Of a stretch of 64,000 nt of DNA, positions 16,124 through 25,812 are shown in pieces. Each line of letters opens with the position of its first letter. The stretch's first letter is position 1. Both the position numbers and the translations under genes were made by a program. The stretch is taken from contig NZ_DS264586.1 of the NCBI RefSeq assembly GCF_000154225.1, positions 30,527 through 94,526 on the forward strand, in the 5' to 3' direction. The notes under the pieces are model-generated. The model was not told the origin of the DNA. It was given only the letters and a program-made list of their open reading frames with translations, and did no database searches. This DNA is from Schaalia dentiphila ATCC 17982 (GTDB lineage Bacteria; Actinomycetota; Actinomycetes; Actinomycetales; Actinomycetaceae).

Positions 16124-19100
16124 TTATGAGCCACTTTGTGCACCGCTCGTGGCAGATGGGCTCGGGCTGGGCGTCGCCGCGCCGAGCTCCTGCTGGGCGG
16201 CCTCGGCGCGGGCCAGGGCGTCGCGCAGACGCGTCTGTGCCTGGCCGAAGGCGGTCCAATCGGACTTACTCATCGCTGAATCGGCGTCACGCATGGCCTG
16301 AGCGGCATCGTTGATGGCCTGCGTCAGGCGGGCGTTCGCGTCGCCCGAGGCGGCCGGTGGGGTCGCACCCGACTGGCTGCCGTCGTCGCTCGCCGGCGGC
16401 GTCTGCGGGGTCTGCGGCGTCGTCGCACTACCATCGTCGGCGACCAGCTGGCGCAGCGATTCTTCCAGGGTCGGTGCGAAGCCGACCTTGTCGCCGAAGG
16501 CCGTCAGGACGGAACGTAGCACCGGGTAGGACGCCGAGCCCGTGCCCTGCACGTAGACGGGCTGCACGTAGAGCAGGCCGCCGCCGACCGGCAGGGTCAG
16601 GAGGTTACCGCGGATGACCGTGGAGTCAGCCTGGTTGAGCAGGTTGAGCTGGGTCGCGATCTTCTCGTCCGAGTCGTACTTGTTTTGCACCTGGCCGGGG
16701 CCGGGAACGGTCGTCGAGGACGGCAGTGCGAGCAGGCGCAGCTTGCCGTATCCCTCGCGCACCTGGCCGGGGGTGTTACCGGTCTCGGAGTCGACGGCGA
16801 GGAAGCCCGCCATGGCCTCGCGCCGGCCCTCGCCGCCGCCACCGGGCACGAAGACCGAGGTCAGGGAGAACTCAGCGCTGTCCTGTCCGGGCATCTGCAT
16901 GGTCAGGTAGTACGGCGGCTGCAGTGCGGTCGGAGCGGGCACGGGGTTGCCCGCCGCGTCCACGCGCGTGGAGGAGTCGGAGCTGGAGGCAGCACCGTGG
17001 GTGGAGGTCTCCTCGGCCAGGCGCCAACGGTCGCCGCCGGAGTAGAAGCCAGCAGCGTCGGTCACGTGGTACGTGGCGAGCAGGTTGCGCTGAACCTTGA
17101 ACATGTCCTCCGGGTAGCGCAGGTGGCTCATGAGATCGCCCGAGATCGCCGAGACGGGCTCCACGCTGCCGGGGTAGATCTTTTCCCAGGTGCGCAGGAT
17201 CGGATCCTGGTCATCCCAGCGGAACAGGCGCACGGAGCCATCGTAGGCGTCGACGATGGCCTTGACGGAGTTACGCATGTAGTTGATCTTGTTGGCCTGG
17301 ACGTACTGGCCGACCTCAGTGGAGCGAGAGTCCACGGTGGCATTCGAGAGGGTCTCGTGCTGCGCGTACGGGTAGTTATTCGTGGTCGTGTACGCGTCGA
17401 CGACCCACACGAGGCGCTTGGGGGTCGACGGGTCGCCGTCCATGTCGACGACCGCCGGGTAGGCGGACTGTTCGAGCGTCAGGTAGGGCGCGACCTTCGC
17501 GACGCGCTGGAGGGGATCGCGATTGTAGAGGATCTGCGAGGCCTCGTTCGTCTGCGAGGAGAAGAACAGGTCTGTGGATCCGAACTTGATCGCGTACAGG
17601 AGCTTGTTCCACACGTTGCCCACTGAGGGGCCGCCGTTGCCGACGAAGGTCGTGGATACCTGGCCGCCAACCGCGGTGTCGTCCGGGTAGTCGAGCTCCT
17701 GAGGCTCGGAGCCCTCGGGAGCACCGACGATCGAGTAGTCGGGCGAGCCGGGGCTGAAGTAGACGCGCTCCTCGTAGTCACCCATCTCGCCGACGGAGGG
17801 CACGGACTGTTCCCAGTAGGAGGGCAGGCCATCGCTGGTCAGCTGGTTGCCGTATGCGGCGACCGCGCCGTAGCCGTGGGTGTAGACGGTGTGCTGGTTA
17901 ACCCAGGTCTGCTGCTCGGCGGACAGGCCTGAGAGGTTGAGCTCGCGCACAGAGATCACGGTGTCGCGGCGCTCCCCGCCCACGTTGTAGCGGTCGACCT
18001 TCATGCCCGAGTTGAAGCCGTAGTACAGGCGAGACTGCTGGAGCTGCTGGACAGTCTTTGTGATGACCTGCGGGTCGAGCAGACGCACCTGGGAGGTGAG
18101 GGACTCGGTGTCGAATTGACCGGCCGAGGCCGTGGTGGCCGCGTCGTAGTTCGTCTGATAGTCGACGTCCTGCAGGCCGTAGGCGGCCAGCGTGGCGTCG
18201 ATGTTGCGCTGAATGTAGGGAGATTCAAGGCTGCGCTGGTTAGGGCGCACGCGGAACTGTTCGACGAGGGCCGGGTAGGCGCCAGCCAGGACGAGGGCGG
18301 CGATCACCGTCACCGCGACGCCGGTGACAGGCAGGCGCCACGTGCCCTTGAAGGCTGCGACGACGAAGAGGACAGCAACGAGTCCGGAGATGACCGCCAG
18401 GATGGAGTGCGCGGGCAACGTCGCGTTGATATCGGAGTACATAGCGCCATGAATGGAGCCGGAGTCCGAGGTGAGCAGCTCGTAGCGGCCCAGCCAGTAG
18501 TTCGCGGCGATGAAGAGCGATAGGCAGGCGGCCATCAAGCCGGACTGCAGGCGCGCCTGCTTCGAGGCGTGGGGGCGCGGTGCCAGGCGGATCGTTCCGT
18601 ACAGGTAGGACACGATGAGGGCTGCGATGAGGGCGATGGTGGTGACGGTCATCAGGAAGGATACGAGGACCTTCAGTGCGGGCAGGACGAACACGAAGAA
18701 CGAGATGTCTAGACCGAACTGGGGATCAACCTGATCGAAGGAGGAACGGTTGAGGAACTGGAGCAGCGTCTGCCACTCCGTGGCCAGACGAGCACCGTTC
18801 GTGAAACCGAAGAACAGAGCGACACCCCAGAACGCGAGTCGGCGCACGGGCTCGAGAGCCTTCTGGTAGGCGCGCAGGGAGGCCGACGCCTGCCCGCGCG
18901 TCGAGGACGCGCGATGCCGGTACGCGTAGGACATCGAGAAGAAAATGAGGGCCGCTGCCACGATGAAACCAACGACGAACAGGCCGATGTGCGCGCCCCA
19001 CTGGGTAAGAATGACACGGGTGGCGCTCATCTGGCGGAACCACAGGATCTCGGTCCACACGATCGACGCGGCGTAGATGATAGCGCCGATCGCGATGAGG

Positions 19101-19219
19101 ACGCCCAGAGTGATCGCTCCGGGGCCGGGCTTATGCATCTTCAGCTCGACGGGTGGGCTATCGGGGTCTCGGGGCGCACGCGCTCCCCCCGGTGGGAAGA
19201 CCGAAAAATTGAAGCTCAC
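16124..19219 (-). CDS. UPF0182 family large membrane protein
   Basis: A 1031-residue integral membrane protein of the actinobacterial UPF0182 family (COG1615). About seven hydrophobic helices fill the first third, starting after the PGPGAITLGVLIAIGAII segment. A large extracytoplasmic domain follows with family-typical stretches such as RPNQRSLESPYIQRNI, YTHGYGAVAAY and ELDYPDD. The C-terminal ~90 residues are a Pro/Ser/Asp-rich tail with a helical segment. I chose GTG at 19219 (SFNFSVFPPGG) because AGAGAGGAC precedes it; a longer frame adds residues without support. Function is unknown. Co-location with a PPA1309-type protein and a Lon-like protease is common in the phylum. Confidence 0.92.
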   Translation of the reverse strand: MSFNFSVFPPGGARAPRDPDSPPVELKMHKPGPGAITLGVLIAIGAIIYAASIVWTEILWFRQMSATRVILTQWGAHIGLFVVGFIVAAALIFFSMSYAYRHRASSTRGQASASLRAYQKALEPVRRLAFWGVALFFGFTNGARLATEWQTLLQFLNRSSFDQVDPQFGLDISFFVFVLPALKVLVSFLMTVTTIALIAALIVSYLYGTIRLAPRPHASKQARLQSGLMAACLSLFIAANYWLGRYELLTSDSGSIHGAMYSDINATLPAHSILAVISGLVAVLFVVAAFKGTWRLPVTGVAVTVIAALVLAGAYPALVEQFRVRPNQRSLESPYIQRNIDATLAAYGLQDVDYQTNYDAATTASAGQFDTESLTSQVRLLDPQVITKTVQQLQQSRLYYGFNSGMKVDRYNVGGERRDTVISVRELNLSGLSAEQQTWVNQHTVYTHGYGAVAAYGNQLTSDGLPSYWEQSVPSVGEMGDYEERVYFSPGSPDYSIVGAPEGSEPQELDYPDDTAVGGQVSTTFVGNGGPSVGNVWNKLLYAIKFGSTDLFFSSQTNEASQILYNRDPLQRVAKVAPYLTLEQSAYPAVVDMDGDPSTPKRLVWVVDAYTTTNNYPYAQHETLSNATVDSRSTEVGQYVQANKINYMRNSVKAIVDAYDGSVRLFRWDDQDPILRTWEKIYPGSVEPVSAISGDLMSHLRYPEDMFKVQRNLLATYHVTDAAGFYSGGDRWRLAEETSTHGAASSSDSSTRVDAAGNPVPAPTALQPPYYLTMQMPGQDSAEFSLTSVFVPGGGGEGRREAMAGFLAVDSETGNTPGQVREGYGKLRLLALPSSTTVPGPGQVQNKYDSDEKIATQLNLLNQADSTVIRGNLLTLPVGGGLLYVQPVYVQGTGSASYPVLRSVLTAFGDKVGFAPTLEESLRQLVADDGSATTPQTPQTPPASDDGSQSGATPPAASGDANARLTQAINDAAQAMRDADSAMSKSDWTAFGQAQTRLRDALARAEAAQQELGAATPSPSPSATSGAQSGS

Positions 19220-19320
19220 GGCAGTCCTCTCTGTAAAACCGATCAGCTCCGATCCAGTGTAGCCGCGCACATGCACTTCTTCGTCTCTGTCTTATTCGCT
19301 CTCCGTGAGATTATGGGGGC

Positions 19321-19890
19321 ATGACTGTTGAAATGATGCCGAGCGCGCGCGAGATCGCGCTGGCCAACGTGGTTGTCGATATTGAGAAGGGCGCGGCCCG
19401 CGTGGGTTGGGATCACGCCCCGTCCATCTACGCGCTGGTACCGACGGCGATGCTGCTGGCCGACCCGAATCTGCCTGCTGACATTGCCGAGCAGCTGCGC
19501 ACTGGTTGGGATGGGACCGAGGACCACCTGAGCGCGATCATCCAGGAGGACCTGGCTGACGACGACATTGAGCAAGTTCTGGCGCATCTGGCCTGGCCCG
19601 AGACCGTTCCGGGCGCCGCACTGACCGTCGAGCGTATCGTCGTTCCGCCGGAGGTCGAGGACGAGGCCCCCGAGGACCCCGACGAGGCCCTGGCCTTCAT
19701 CTCGAATCACCCCCTGCGAACGGACGTGCGTCTGGCCGTTGGCGTGATGCGTACGGGCGAGTCGTGGTGCGCTTTGCGTACCCGCGCCTTCGACTCAGAC
19801 GACAAGGTCGGGCAGGGCTCGGCGCTCGTCCCCGCGCTGGTGGATGCCCTGCGAGCGTCTCTCGAGCCGGTGACGGACGAGCAAGCCTGA
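19321..19890 (+). CDS. PPA1309 family conserved actinobacterial protein
   Basis: The 189-residue acidic, soluble protein fits the PPA1309 family of actinobacterial hypothetical proteins: N-terminal helical half (REIALANVVVDIEKGAARVG, then ALVPTAMLLA), central LAWPETVPGAALTVERIV and a C-terminal HPLRTDVRLAVGVMRTGES motif. It is divergent from the UPF0182 gene and convergent with the Lon-like protease gene, a neighbourhood often kept in actinobacteria. Biochemical role unknown. Confidence 0.85.
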   Translation: MTVEMMPSAREIALANVVVDIEKGAARVGWDHAPSIYALVPTAMLLADPNLPADIAEQLRTGWDGTEDHLSAIIQEDLADDDIEQVLAHLAWPETVPGAALTVERIVVPPEVEDEAPEDPDEALAFISNHPLRTDVRLAVGVMRTGESWCALRTRAFDSDDKVGQGSALVPALVDALRASLEPVTDEQA

Positions 19891-19901
19891 CAGCGTTAAG
19901 A

Positions 19902-19942
19902 GGCCCCGGCCTCGTCCGGACCAGATGGACGAGGCCGGGGCC
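19902..19942. terminator. Bidirectional terminator, perfect GCCCCGGCCTCGTCC palindrome
   Basis: A perfect 16-bp stem GGCCCCGGCCTCGTCC with a 9-nt loop, then CTTT, lies between convergent genes. It is the cleanest copy of a stem that recurs across the window. Confidence 0.85.
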
Positions 19943-19995
19943 CTTTGTCGCCTACCTGACGAAAGTCGGTGGGCGGGCTTGAGAGCGCCCCCGCG

Positions 19996-21210
19996 CTACT
20001 GGCAGGTCGGCAGGGCATCCCCGGTACCGTCGGCGATGGAGCGCACGGCGTTCACTGCCTCGTCGAGGGTGGACACCGAGACGACGCGCAGCCCGTCGGG
20101 GACGTGTCCAACGACCTCGTTACAGTTCTCGGAAGGGGCGAGGAACCACTGGGCCCCGTCGCGGTGCGCACCCCACAGCTTCTGCTGAATGCCACCGATA
20201 CCTCCGACTTGCCCGTCGTAGGACATGGTTCCAGTGCCCGCGATGACCTTGCCGCCGGTCATGTCACCGGGGGTCAGGCGATCGATGATACTCAGTGAGA
20301 ACATCATGCCAGCACTCGGGCCACCAACGCCGTCGATGTTGACGGTGATGTCGACGGGCAGGGCGGGGTCGACGGAGAGGTAGACGCCGAGCTTGGAGCC
20401 GCTCTCGTTGGCGGACGCGGCGACGGATGCGAAGGAGACGTCCTGCGTGGCACCTTCTCGCTCGATCGTCAGCGTCATCGTGGAACCGGCCGGCACCGAG
20501 CGCATGAGTGCGAAAGGAGTTGCGGCGCTGGTGATCTCGTGACGTACTCCGTCGGGGGTCGTGATCGCGCGGAGGATGTCTCCCTGTTGGACGATCCCTT
20601 CCGCGTTGGTTCCCTCGACCGCACCCTCAATCGTGACCGTCGCGGGGACCTCCCACCCGAGGTACTCGAGGGCGGCGACCTGCGAGGTCGTCTGCGAGTT
20701 GCGCATCATGGCCAGCTGAGCCGCGCTCGACCGTTCCTGCGTCAATCCCTTGGGATACACCGACTCGTAGTCCACGATCTTGCTGTGCGGGTCAAAGTAC
20801 GCGGCGATGAGCTGCGCGAAGTTCAGGCGAGACTTGGGGTTTCCCGATTCGGAGACCGTCACCATGCGCAGCTGCCCCTGCCCCGGCTTCGCGGGTGCCT
20901 TGTACGAGGTGGACTGAGGCTCGTCCTGCTCGATCGCTTCCCCCGTTGTGGGGTCGGTTCCCTCGATCTGGAGCATGGGAACTCCGTTGTCGGATCCCAG
21001 CACATTGAAGGTCGGGCCAGGGCTGTTAACCACGAAGGGAACAGGGATCCAGAAGAGGATCACCACCATGGCGAGCGCGGCGAGGACCGCCGTGACAATC
21101 CGCCAGCTGACGATGGGGATACGCCGGGTAGAGTCGTCCTCCTGCAGGGGCACCAGCTCGATATTCTCCGAGGTCATCTGCGCATCGTTCACCGTGTCAT
21201 TGTGTCCCAC
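19996..21210 (-). CDS. Lon-like PDZ-domain serine protease (YlbL type)
   Basis: A membrane-anchored protease of about 404 residues. One transmembrane helix lies near the N-terminus (VTAVLAALAMVVILFWIPVPF), followed by VNSPGPTFNVLG, a PDZ-like domain (NAEGIVQQGDILRAI) and a C-terminal Lon-type proteolytic domain. The catalytic Ser is in VGGPSAGMMFSLSII and the Lys in GGIQQKLWGA. The family (S16 clan, YlbL/SdrC) acts at the outer face of the membrane in quality control. The start is uncertain: GTG 21210 has an AGGGG site, while ATG 21177 would give a shorter cytoplasmic tail. It ends at a bidirectional terminator. Confidence 0.88.
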   Translation of the reverse strand: MGHNDTVNDAQMTSENIELVPLQEDDSTRRIPIVSWRIVTAVLAALAMVVILFWIPVPFVVNSPGPTFNVLGSDNGVPMLQIEGTDPTTGEAIEQDEPQSTSYKAPAKPGQGQLRMVTVSESGNPKSRLNFAQLIAAYFDPHSKIVDYESVYPKGLTQERSSAAQLAMMRNSQTTSQVAALEYLGWEVPATVTIEGAVEGTNAEGIVQQGDILRAITTPDGVRHEITSAATPFALMRSVPAGSTMTLTIEREGATQDVSFASVAASANESGSKLGVYLSVDPALPVDITVNIDGVGGPSAGMMFSLSIIDRLTPGDMTGGKVIAGTGTMSYDGQVGGIGGIQQKLWGAHRDGAQWFLAPSENCNEVVGHVPDGLRVVSVSTLDEAVNAVRSIADGTGDALPTCQ

Positions 21211-21313
21211 CCGCTGCCCCTGCGCACGCGCGCCGCGCGCCACCCCTTCAGCTCTCAGCGTTTTTGCAGAAGATTGTCAGCCCCCGCGAACAACGGGCGG
21301 CTAGTCTGTTGTC

Positions 21314-22780
21314 ATGAACGAGTTTGACTCCGGCACCCCGTTTGAGGACTTCCTGCGCTCGATCCTGGGCGAGGAGGCGGCAGCTGAGGCCGCGCGCGCC
21401 CTGCAGGCTCAGGGTTTCGATCCCGCGAATCTTCCCCCGGAGTTTTCCGATCCCGCGCGTATGCGCGCGGCGATGGGCCAGTTCCAGTTCCTCATGAACA
21501 CGACGGTAGGCCCCGTCAACTGGCGCGTGGTGGAGGACAGCGCAAAGCAGGCCGCGTACGCGAGCGGCGACCCCTCCCCCACGGCCACGGAGGCCGAGGC
21601 CGCACGTCAGGCGATGACCGTCGCGGACCTGTGGCTCGACGCGGTCACCGATTTTGCTTCCGGCCCGGTTACCCGCGACGTGTGGAGCAAGGTCGCGTGG
21701 GTCGAGCACACCATTCCGACGTGGAAGCGCATCTGCGAGCCCGTGGCACTCAACGTCTCGCGCGCCCTGTCCGCCGCCCTCTCGGAGCAGTTCGGTTCCG
21801 AGGGCCTGGGGGACGCAGTCTCCCTGCCGGACGGTATGGCTGCAATGCTCGGCAAGACACAGGAGATGATGCCGCGCCTGTCGGCGATGATGTTCTCCGC
21901 GCAGATCGCACGCGCGCTGGCGGCCCTGGCCGGCGAGTCGTTCGGCACCTTCGACACGGGCATCCCCCTGTCGGATAGGTCGCACGCCGCCCTACTGCCG
22001 CACAACGTCGCGCAGTTCTCCGAGGGGCTCGACATCCCCTTCGATGAGGTCCGTCAGTTCCTCGCCGTGCGCGAGGCCGCGCATCGCCGACTCTTCGCCT
22101 CGGTCCCGTGGCTGGAGGGCGACCTGGTGCGCGCGGTCGAGCGCTACGCGTCCCAGATCGCGATCGACACGGAGGCGATTTCCGAGGCTGCGCGCTCGGT
22201 GGATCCCTCGGATCCGCACTCGGTGGAGTCTGCCCTCAGCGGCGGCGTGTTTGCGCTGTCGACGACGCCCGATCAGCGTCGTGCGCTCACACGCCTGGAG
22301 ACGATGTTGGCCCTCATCGAGGGCTGGGTCGAGGTCGTGACGGCCCGCGCTACCCTGCCCTACCTGCCCCACGCGGACGCGCTGCGCGAGATGATGCGTC
22401 GCCGCCGCGCGTCGGGCGGCCCCGCGGAGGAGATCCTCGGGACACTCATGGGTCTGCAGATGCGCCCGCGTCAGGCGCGCGGCGCCGCGTCGATCTTTGC
22501 GCTGGTGGAGGCCGACGGCGGGCGCGACGCTCGCGAGGCCCTGTGGTCGCACCCGGATATGGTTCCCTCCGAGACGGAGCTGGCCACGCCGGACACCTTC
22601 CTGACGCTGCGCCGGGCAGCGGCCGAGGAGGACGCGGATATCGACGCCGCACTCAACTCGCTCCTGGATGGAACGCTCGGCTGGGCGGATGGGCTGGAAC
22701 CCGGGGACGAGGCCTCGGCCGGCTCGAGTGACGACCCCGAAGACCCCGAAGCACCCACCCCCAAGGACGCGACAGACTGA
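21314..22780 (+). CDS. Zinc-dependent metalloprotease-like protein (DUF2342)
   Basis: The 488-residue protein fits the actinobacterial DUF2342 / putative zinc metalloprotease family. Landmarks are VGPVNWRVVEDSAKQAA near residue 65, LWLDAVTDF, VAWVEHTIPTWK, and the long helical core with FLAVREAAHRRLFASVPWL and LALIEGWVEVVT. The C-terminal ~50 residues are acidic and disordered. The ATG has no ribosome binding site but TAGTCT lies exactly 6 nt upstream, the placement of a -10 box in leaderless actinobacterial transcripts. Divergent from the Lon-like protease gene. Confidence 0.82.
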   Translation: MNEFDSGTPFEDFLRSILGEEAAAEAARALQAQGFDPANLPPEFSDPARMRAAMGQFQFLMNTTVGPVNWRVVEDSAKQAAYASGDPSPTATEAEAARQAMTVADLWLDAVTDFASGPVTRDVWSKVAWVEHTIPTWKRICEPVALNVSRALSAALSEQFGSEGLGDAVSLPDGMAAMLGKTQEMMPRLSAMMFSAQIARALAALAGESFGTFDTGIPLSDRSHAALLPHNVAQFSEGLDIPFDEVRQFLAVREAAHRRLFASVPWLEGDLVRAVERYASQIAIDTEAISEAARSVDPSDPHSVESALSGGVFALSTTPDQRRALTRLETMLALIEGWVEVVTARATLPYLPHADALREMMRRRRASGGPAEEILGTLMGLQMRPRQARGAASIFALVEADGGRDAREALWSHPDMVPSETELATPDTFLTLRRAAAEEDADIDAALNSLLDGTLGWADGLEPGDEASAGSSDDPEDPEAPTPKDATD

Positions 22781-22890
22781 TACATACAGGAATGATCTGA
22801 CAAGTTATCCACAGATTTTCCAAAACGCCACGCGGGCGACACACATAGGTTCATCATGTCTCTAACAGTCACAAACTGAAGGAGACCATC

Positions 22891-23769
22891 ATGAACCTGA
22901 TGCATCACACGGCGATCCTGTGGCGCGGCCCAGGCAGCGTCCAAATCGGTGGCGACCGCGCCCGACACGTGCGCCTCGACGACCTGCACGCAAGCGACCA
23001 ACTCTGGCTCGCCAGCCAGGCCGGGCCCGTTCACGCTTCGGACTCTCCCGAGGCTTCCCCCAGCCTCCTCGCTGCGCTGGCCCTGGCGGACCTCGTGGAG
23101 CACCCCGACCGACGCCCGCTCCTGTCCGTAGGAGTTCTCGGGGCGGTACCAGCCGCTATCCTCGCTCTCCGTTCGCTGGTCGACACCCTCGCACTGCGGC
23201 TCCGCATCGACGCGCCCACCCTGGTGGACGGCGACTGGGATCGCGTGTTTGGCGGCGTCTACACGGGCACGCCGCGCTCGCGTGCGGTGCGCCGAGAACT
23301 CTCCTCACTGATCCCGCTGCCCGACCTGCATGCCCAGGACGCGCCGGACGTTGCCCTCGTGTCGGCGGATCGGGCGCAGGACCCCGGAATCCCCTTCGAA
23401 CTGATGGCCACAGACACGCCTCACCTGCTCATCACGCGCGGAGAGCACTCCTACGAGATTGGGCCATTCGTCATTCCCGGCTCCACGCCATGCTTCCACT
23501 GCATCGAGCACGCGCGAGCCGAGCAGGACCCCTACCACCTCACCCACCTGCGAGAACTCGCCCAGTGGCCACTCGGGCCACTCCCCCAGCTGGCACACTT
23601 CGCGGCCGCCCTGCGGATTGCCCGCCTGCTGCGCGACTTCGCCTCAGGGGCACTCACCCCGCACCTGTGCGCCGAGATCGCCACGGTCGACGAGGACGGA
23701 ACCATCACCGTCGAACGCGCGATCGGCGCCCACGAATGCGTCTGCGGCATCGAGGGCGTCGCCTGCTAG
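22891..23769 (+). CDS. ThiF/cyclodehydratase-like protein with cysteine clusters
   Basis: The 292-residue protein resembles the degenerate ThiF/E1-like proteins annotated as TOMM leader-peptide-binding or cyclodehydratase-like. It has VGVLGAVPAAILALRSL in place of an adenylation loop, then EIGPFVIPGSTPCFHCIEHARAEQDPY with a CxxC, and a final CVCGIEGVAC cluster able to bind zinc together with it. No adenylation GxGxxG motif is obvious, so catalysis is doubtful. AAGGAGA precedes the ATG. There is no precursor peptide or YcaO gene nearby. The position between the DUF2342 and uvrD2 genes suggests a conserved core locus rather than a bacteriocin cluster. Confidence 0.7.
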   Translation: MNLMHHTAILWRGPGSVQIGGDRARHVRLDDLHASDQLWLASQAGPVHASDSPEASPSLLAALALADLVEHPDRRPLLSVGVLGAVPAAILALRSLVDTLALRLRIDAPTLVDGDWDRVFGGVYTGTPRSRAVRRELSSLIPLPDLHAQDAPDVALVSADRAQDPGIPFELMATDTPHLLITRGEHSYEIGPFVIPGSTPCFHCIEHARAEQDPYHLTHLRELAQWPLGPLPQLAHFAAALRIARLLRDFASGALTPHLCAEIATVDEDGTITVERAIGAHECVCGIEGVAC

Positions 23770-23770
23770 C

Positions 23771-25810
23771 TCAGGCCTCTTCGTCGACGATGACCTCTTC
23801 GCCGCGCACCAGTGCGAGCACCGGGGCGGCAAAGCGTTGCACCTTCACGTCACCGATGCCACGAATAACGCGCAGCTGCGTCGTGTTCTTTGGCATGGCC
23901 TGGGTAATGTCGCGCAGGGTCTGATCGGTAAACACGGCGAAAGGCGGCACGCCCGCCTGACGCGAGACCTCGAGACGCCACGCCTTGAGGCGCCCGAAGA
24001 GCTCGATCGCCTGGGGCGAGGCCTCCTCCTCGAAGGCCTGATTGAGGGCGCGCGTGGAGGCACGCGCCTTCTTCTTCGGCGCACCCACTCGCGCGTCTTC
24101 GGGCCAGATACCGTCGAGCAGGCGACTGCGCTTGCGTTTGCCGCGTCCATCGGTGCCCCTCGAGCGCGCCCACGACAGGGTCAGCAGGTCGCGGGCACGG
24201 GTGACGGCCACGTACAGCAGGCGGCGTTCCTCCTCGCGGGCGGCCGCAGTCTTTGCGTACGAGATCGGGAGGAGGCCTTCGGCCACGCCGACGAGGAAGA
24301 CAGCGTCCCATTCGAGGCCCTTGGCGGCGTGGATCGTAGCCAGCTCGACGCCTGCCTTGTCCGGTTCGACCTGGTAGGCGACCCGTTCGTCGAGCTCCGC
24401 CACAAAGGCGGCGAGCGTCTCCGCCTTGCTGTCGTCCGCCCAGCCAACGATCGCGTTCATGTTCGACCAGCGCTCAGACCCCGCCTGGCCAGAGGGTGCC
24501 TCGGGTGCCCAGCCAACGCCCGAGAGGACATCACGCACGATCTCGCCCACGCTCCCGTCGTCGGTGGCGGCCGCCGCCGCGGCCCGCAGGCGTGAGATTG
24601 CGGTACGCACGTCATCGCGGGCAAAGAAGGGCTTTCCCCCGGCGACGGCGATGGGGATACCGCGCGCTCCCAGGGCCTCTTCGAAGGCCTGGGACTGGCC
24701 GTTCGTACGCATGAGAACTGCGATCGAGTGAGGCGCCATACCGCCCGCGATGAGGTCTGCAATCGAGGCTGCGACCCCCTCGGCCTCGGCCCGATCGTCG
24801 TCGTAGGTGCGGTAGGAGACCTGGGCGCCGCCGTAGCGCTGGCTGGATAGGCGCACCGTGCCCTCGCGCTGGCTCGAGCGTGCCAGGACGTCGTTCGCCA
24901 AGCTCACGATCTGCGGGGTCGAACGGTAGTCGCGGGTCAGCTCGACGATGCGTGCGCCCGGATGCTTGCGTCCGAAACCTGTCAGGTAATCCGGGGACGC
25001 TCCCGTAAAGGAGTAGATCGTCTGCGCGACGTCGCCGACGACGCACACATCGTGGCGCCCACCCAGCCACAGGTCGAGCAGGCATGCCTGGAGGAGGTTG
25101 ACATCCTGGAACTCATCGACCACGAAAGAGCGGTACTGCTTGCGCACGATCGAGGCGACATCCGCGCGTTCCTGCAGCATGCCGCACAGGTAGATGAGGA
25201 TGTCCTCAAAGTCGATGACGCCGCGTTCGTTCTTCGCGTCCTCATACACGTCGAGGAGGCGCGCCATGTCGCCTGCATCCAGCCCGGCGGGCACATCGCG
25301 GCGCAGGCGAGCCACGCGCGAGGCGTAGTGGGCGGCATCGATCATCGAGACCTTCGCCCATTCGACCTCGGCCGCGATGTCGCGAACGTTCGTGCGATCG
25401 ATCGTGATCCCCAGGCGCGCGGCGGAAGCCGCGACGAGGGAGGCCTTGTGCGGGATGACGTCAGGCAGCGGACCTCCCACGACGGTGGGCCAAAAATGGC
25501 GCAGCTGGCGCAGCGCGGCGGAGTGGAAGGTGCGCGCCTGAGCCTTAGGAACACCCAGCTGGGCCAGGCGGTGACGCATTTCGAAGGCCGCGCGCTGCGT
25601 GAAGGTCACGGCGAGCACGTTGGATGGGTCGAAGGCACCAACGGCCGCCCCGTACGCGATGCGGTACGTGATCGCGCGGGTCTTGCCGGTGCCCGCACCC
25701 GCCAGGACGGCGAGCGGGCCAGCGACCTGCGTGGCGACGGCGCGCTGATCGGGGTCCAGGGCCTCCAGCAGTTCCTCGGGGTTCATGGTCCCCATTGTTC
25801 CATCGCCCAT
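23771..25810 (-). CDS. uvrD2: Superfamily 1 DNA helicase UvrD2 with HRDC domain
   Basis: A 3'-5' DNA helicase of about 679 residues for DNA repair. Motif I (GAGTGKTR) lies near residues 38-45; AVTFTQRAAFEMRHRL, VDEFQDVN, VGDVAQTIYSFTGA, LTRDYRST, ATIHAAKGLEWDAVFLVG and YVAVTRA are the other SF1A motifs. The C-terminus holds an HRDC domain (ELFGRLKAWRLEVSRQ onward), the mark of UvrD2 rather than UvrD1/PcrA. The start is either ATG 25810 or ATG 25786 (MNPEELLEAL); both follow the nudC stop at once, so the two genes form an operon. It is not a Gabija GajB partner of the OLD gene 21 kb away. Confidence 0.92.
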   Translation of the reverse strand: MGDGTMGTMNPEELLEALDPDQRAVATQVAGPLAVLAGAGTGKTRAITYRIAYGAAVGAFDPSNVLAVTFTQRAAFEMRHRLAQLGVPKAQARTFHSAALRQLRHFWPTVVGGPLPDVIPHKASLVAASAARLGITIDRTNVRDIAAEVEWAKVSMIDAAHYASRVARLRRDVPAGLDAGDMARLLDVYEDAKNERGVIDFEDILIYLCGMLQERADVASIVRKQYRSFVVDEFQDVNLLQACLLDLWLGGRHDVCVVGDVAQTIYSFTGASPDYLTGFGRKHPGARIVELTRDYRSTPQIVSLANDVLARSSQREGTVRLSSQRYGGAQVSYRTYDDDRAEAEGVAASIADLIAGGMAPHSIAVLMRTNGQSQAFEEALGARGIPIAVAGGKPFFARDDVRTAISRLRAAAAAATDDGSVGEIVRDVLSGVGWAPEAPSGQAGSERWSNMNAIVGWADDSKAETLAAFVAELDERVAYQVEPDKAGVELATIHAAKGLEWDAVFLVGVAEGLLPISYAKTAAAREEERRLLYVAVTRARDLLTLSWARSRGTDGRGKRKRSRLLDGIWPEDARVGAPKKKARASTRALNQAFEEEASPQAIELFGRLKAWRLEVSRQAGVPPFAVFTDQTLRDITQAMPKNTTQLRVIRGIGDVKVQRFAAPVLALVRGEEVIVDEEA

Positions 25811-25812
25811 GC

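Noticed and set aside
22891..23769. Bacteriocin/TOMM biosynthetic cluster
   Set aside because: Only a degenerate ThiF-like protein is present; no YcaO, dehydrogenase, precursor peptide or exporter nearby.
379..25810. OLD nuclease plus UvrD-type helicase as a Gabija system
   Set aside because: The helicase is UvrD2 with an HRDC domain in a nudC operon 21 kb away, a conserved housekeeping location.
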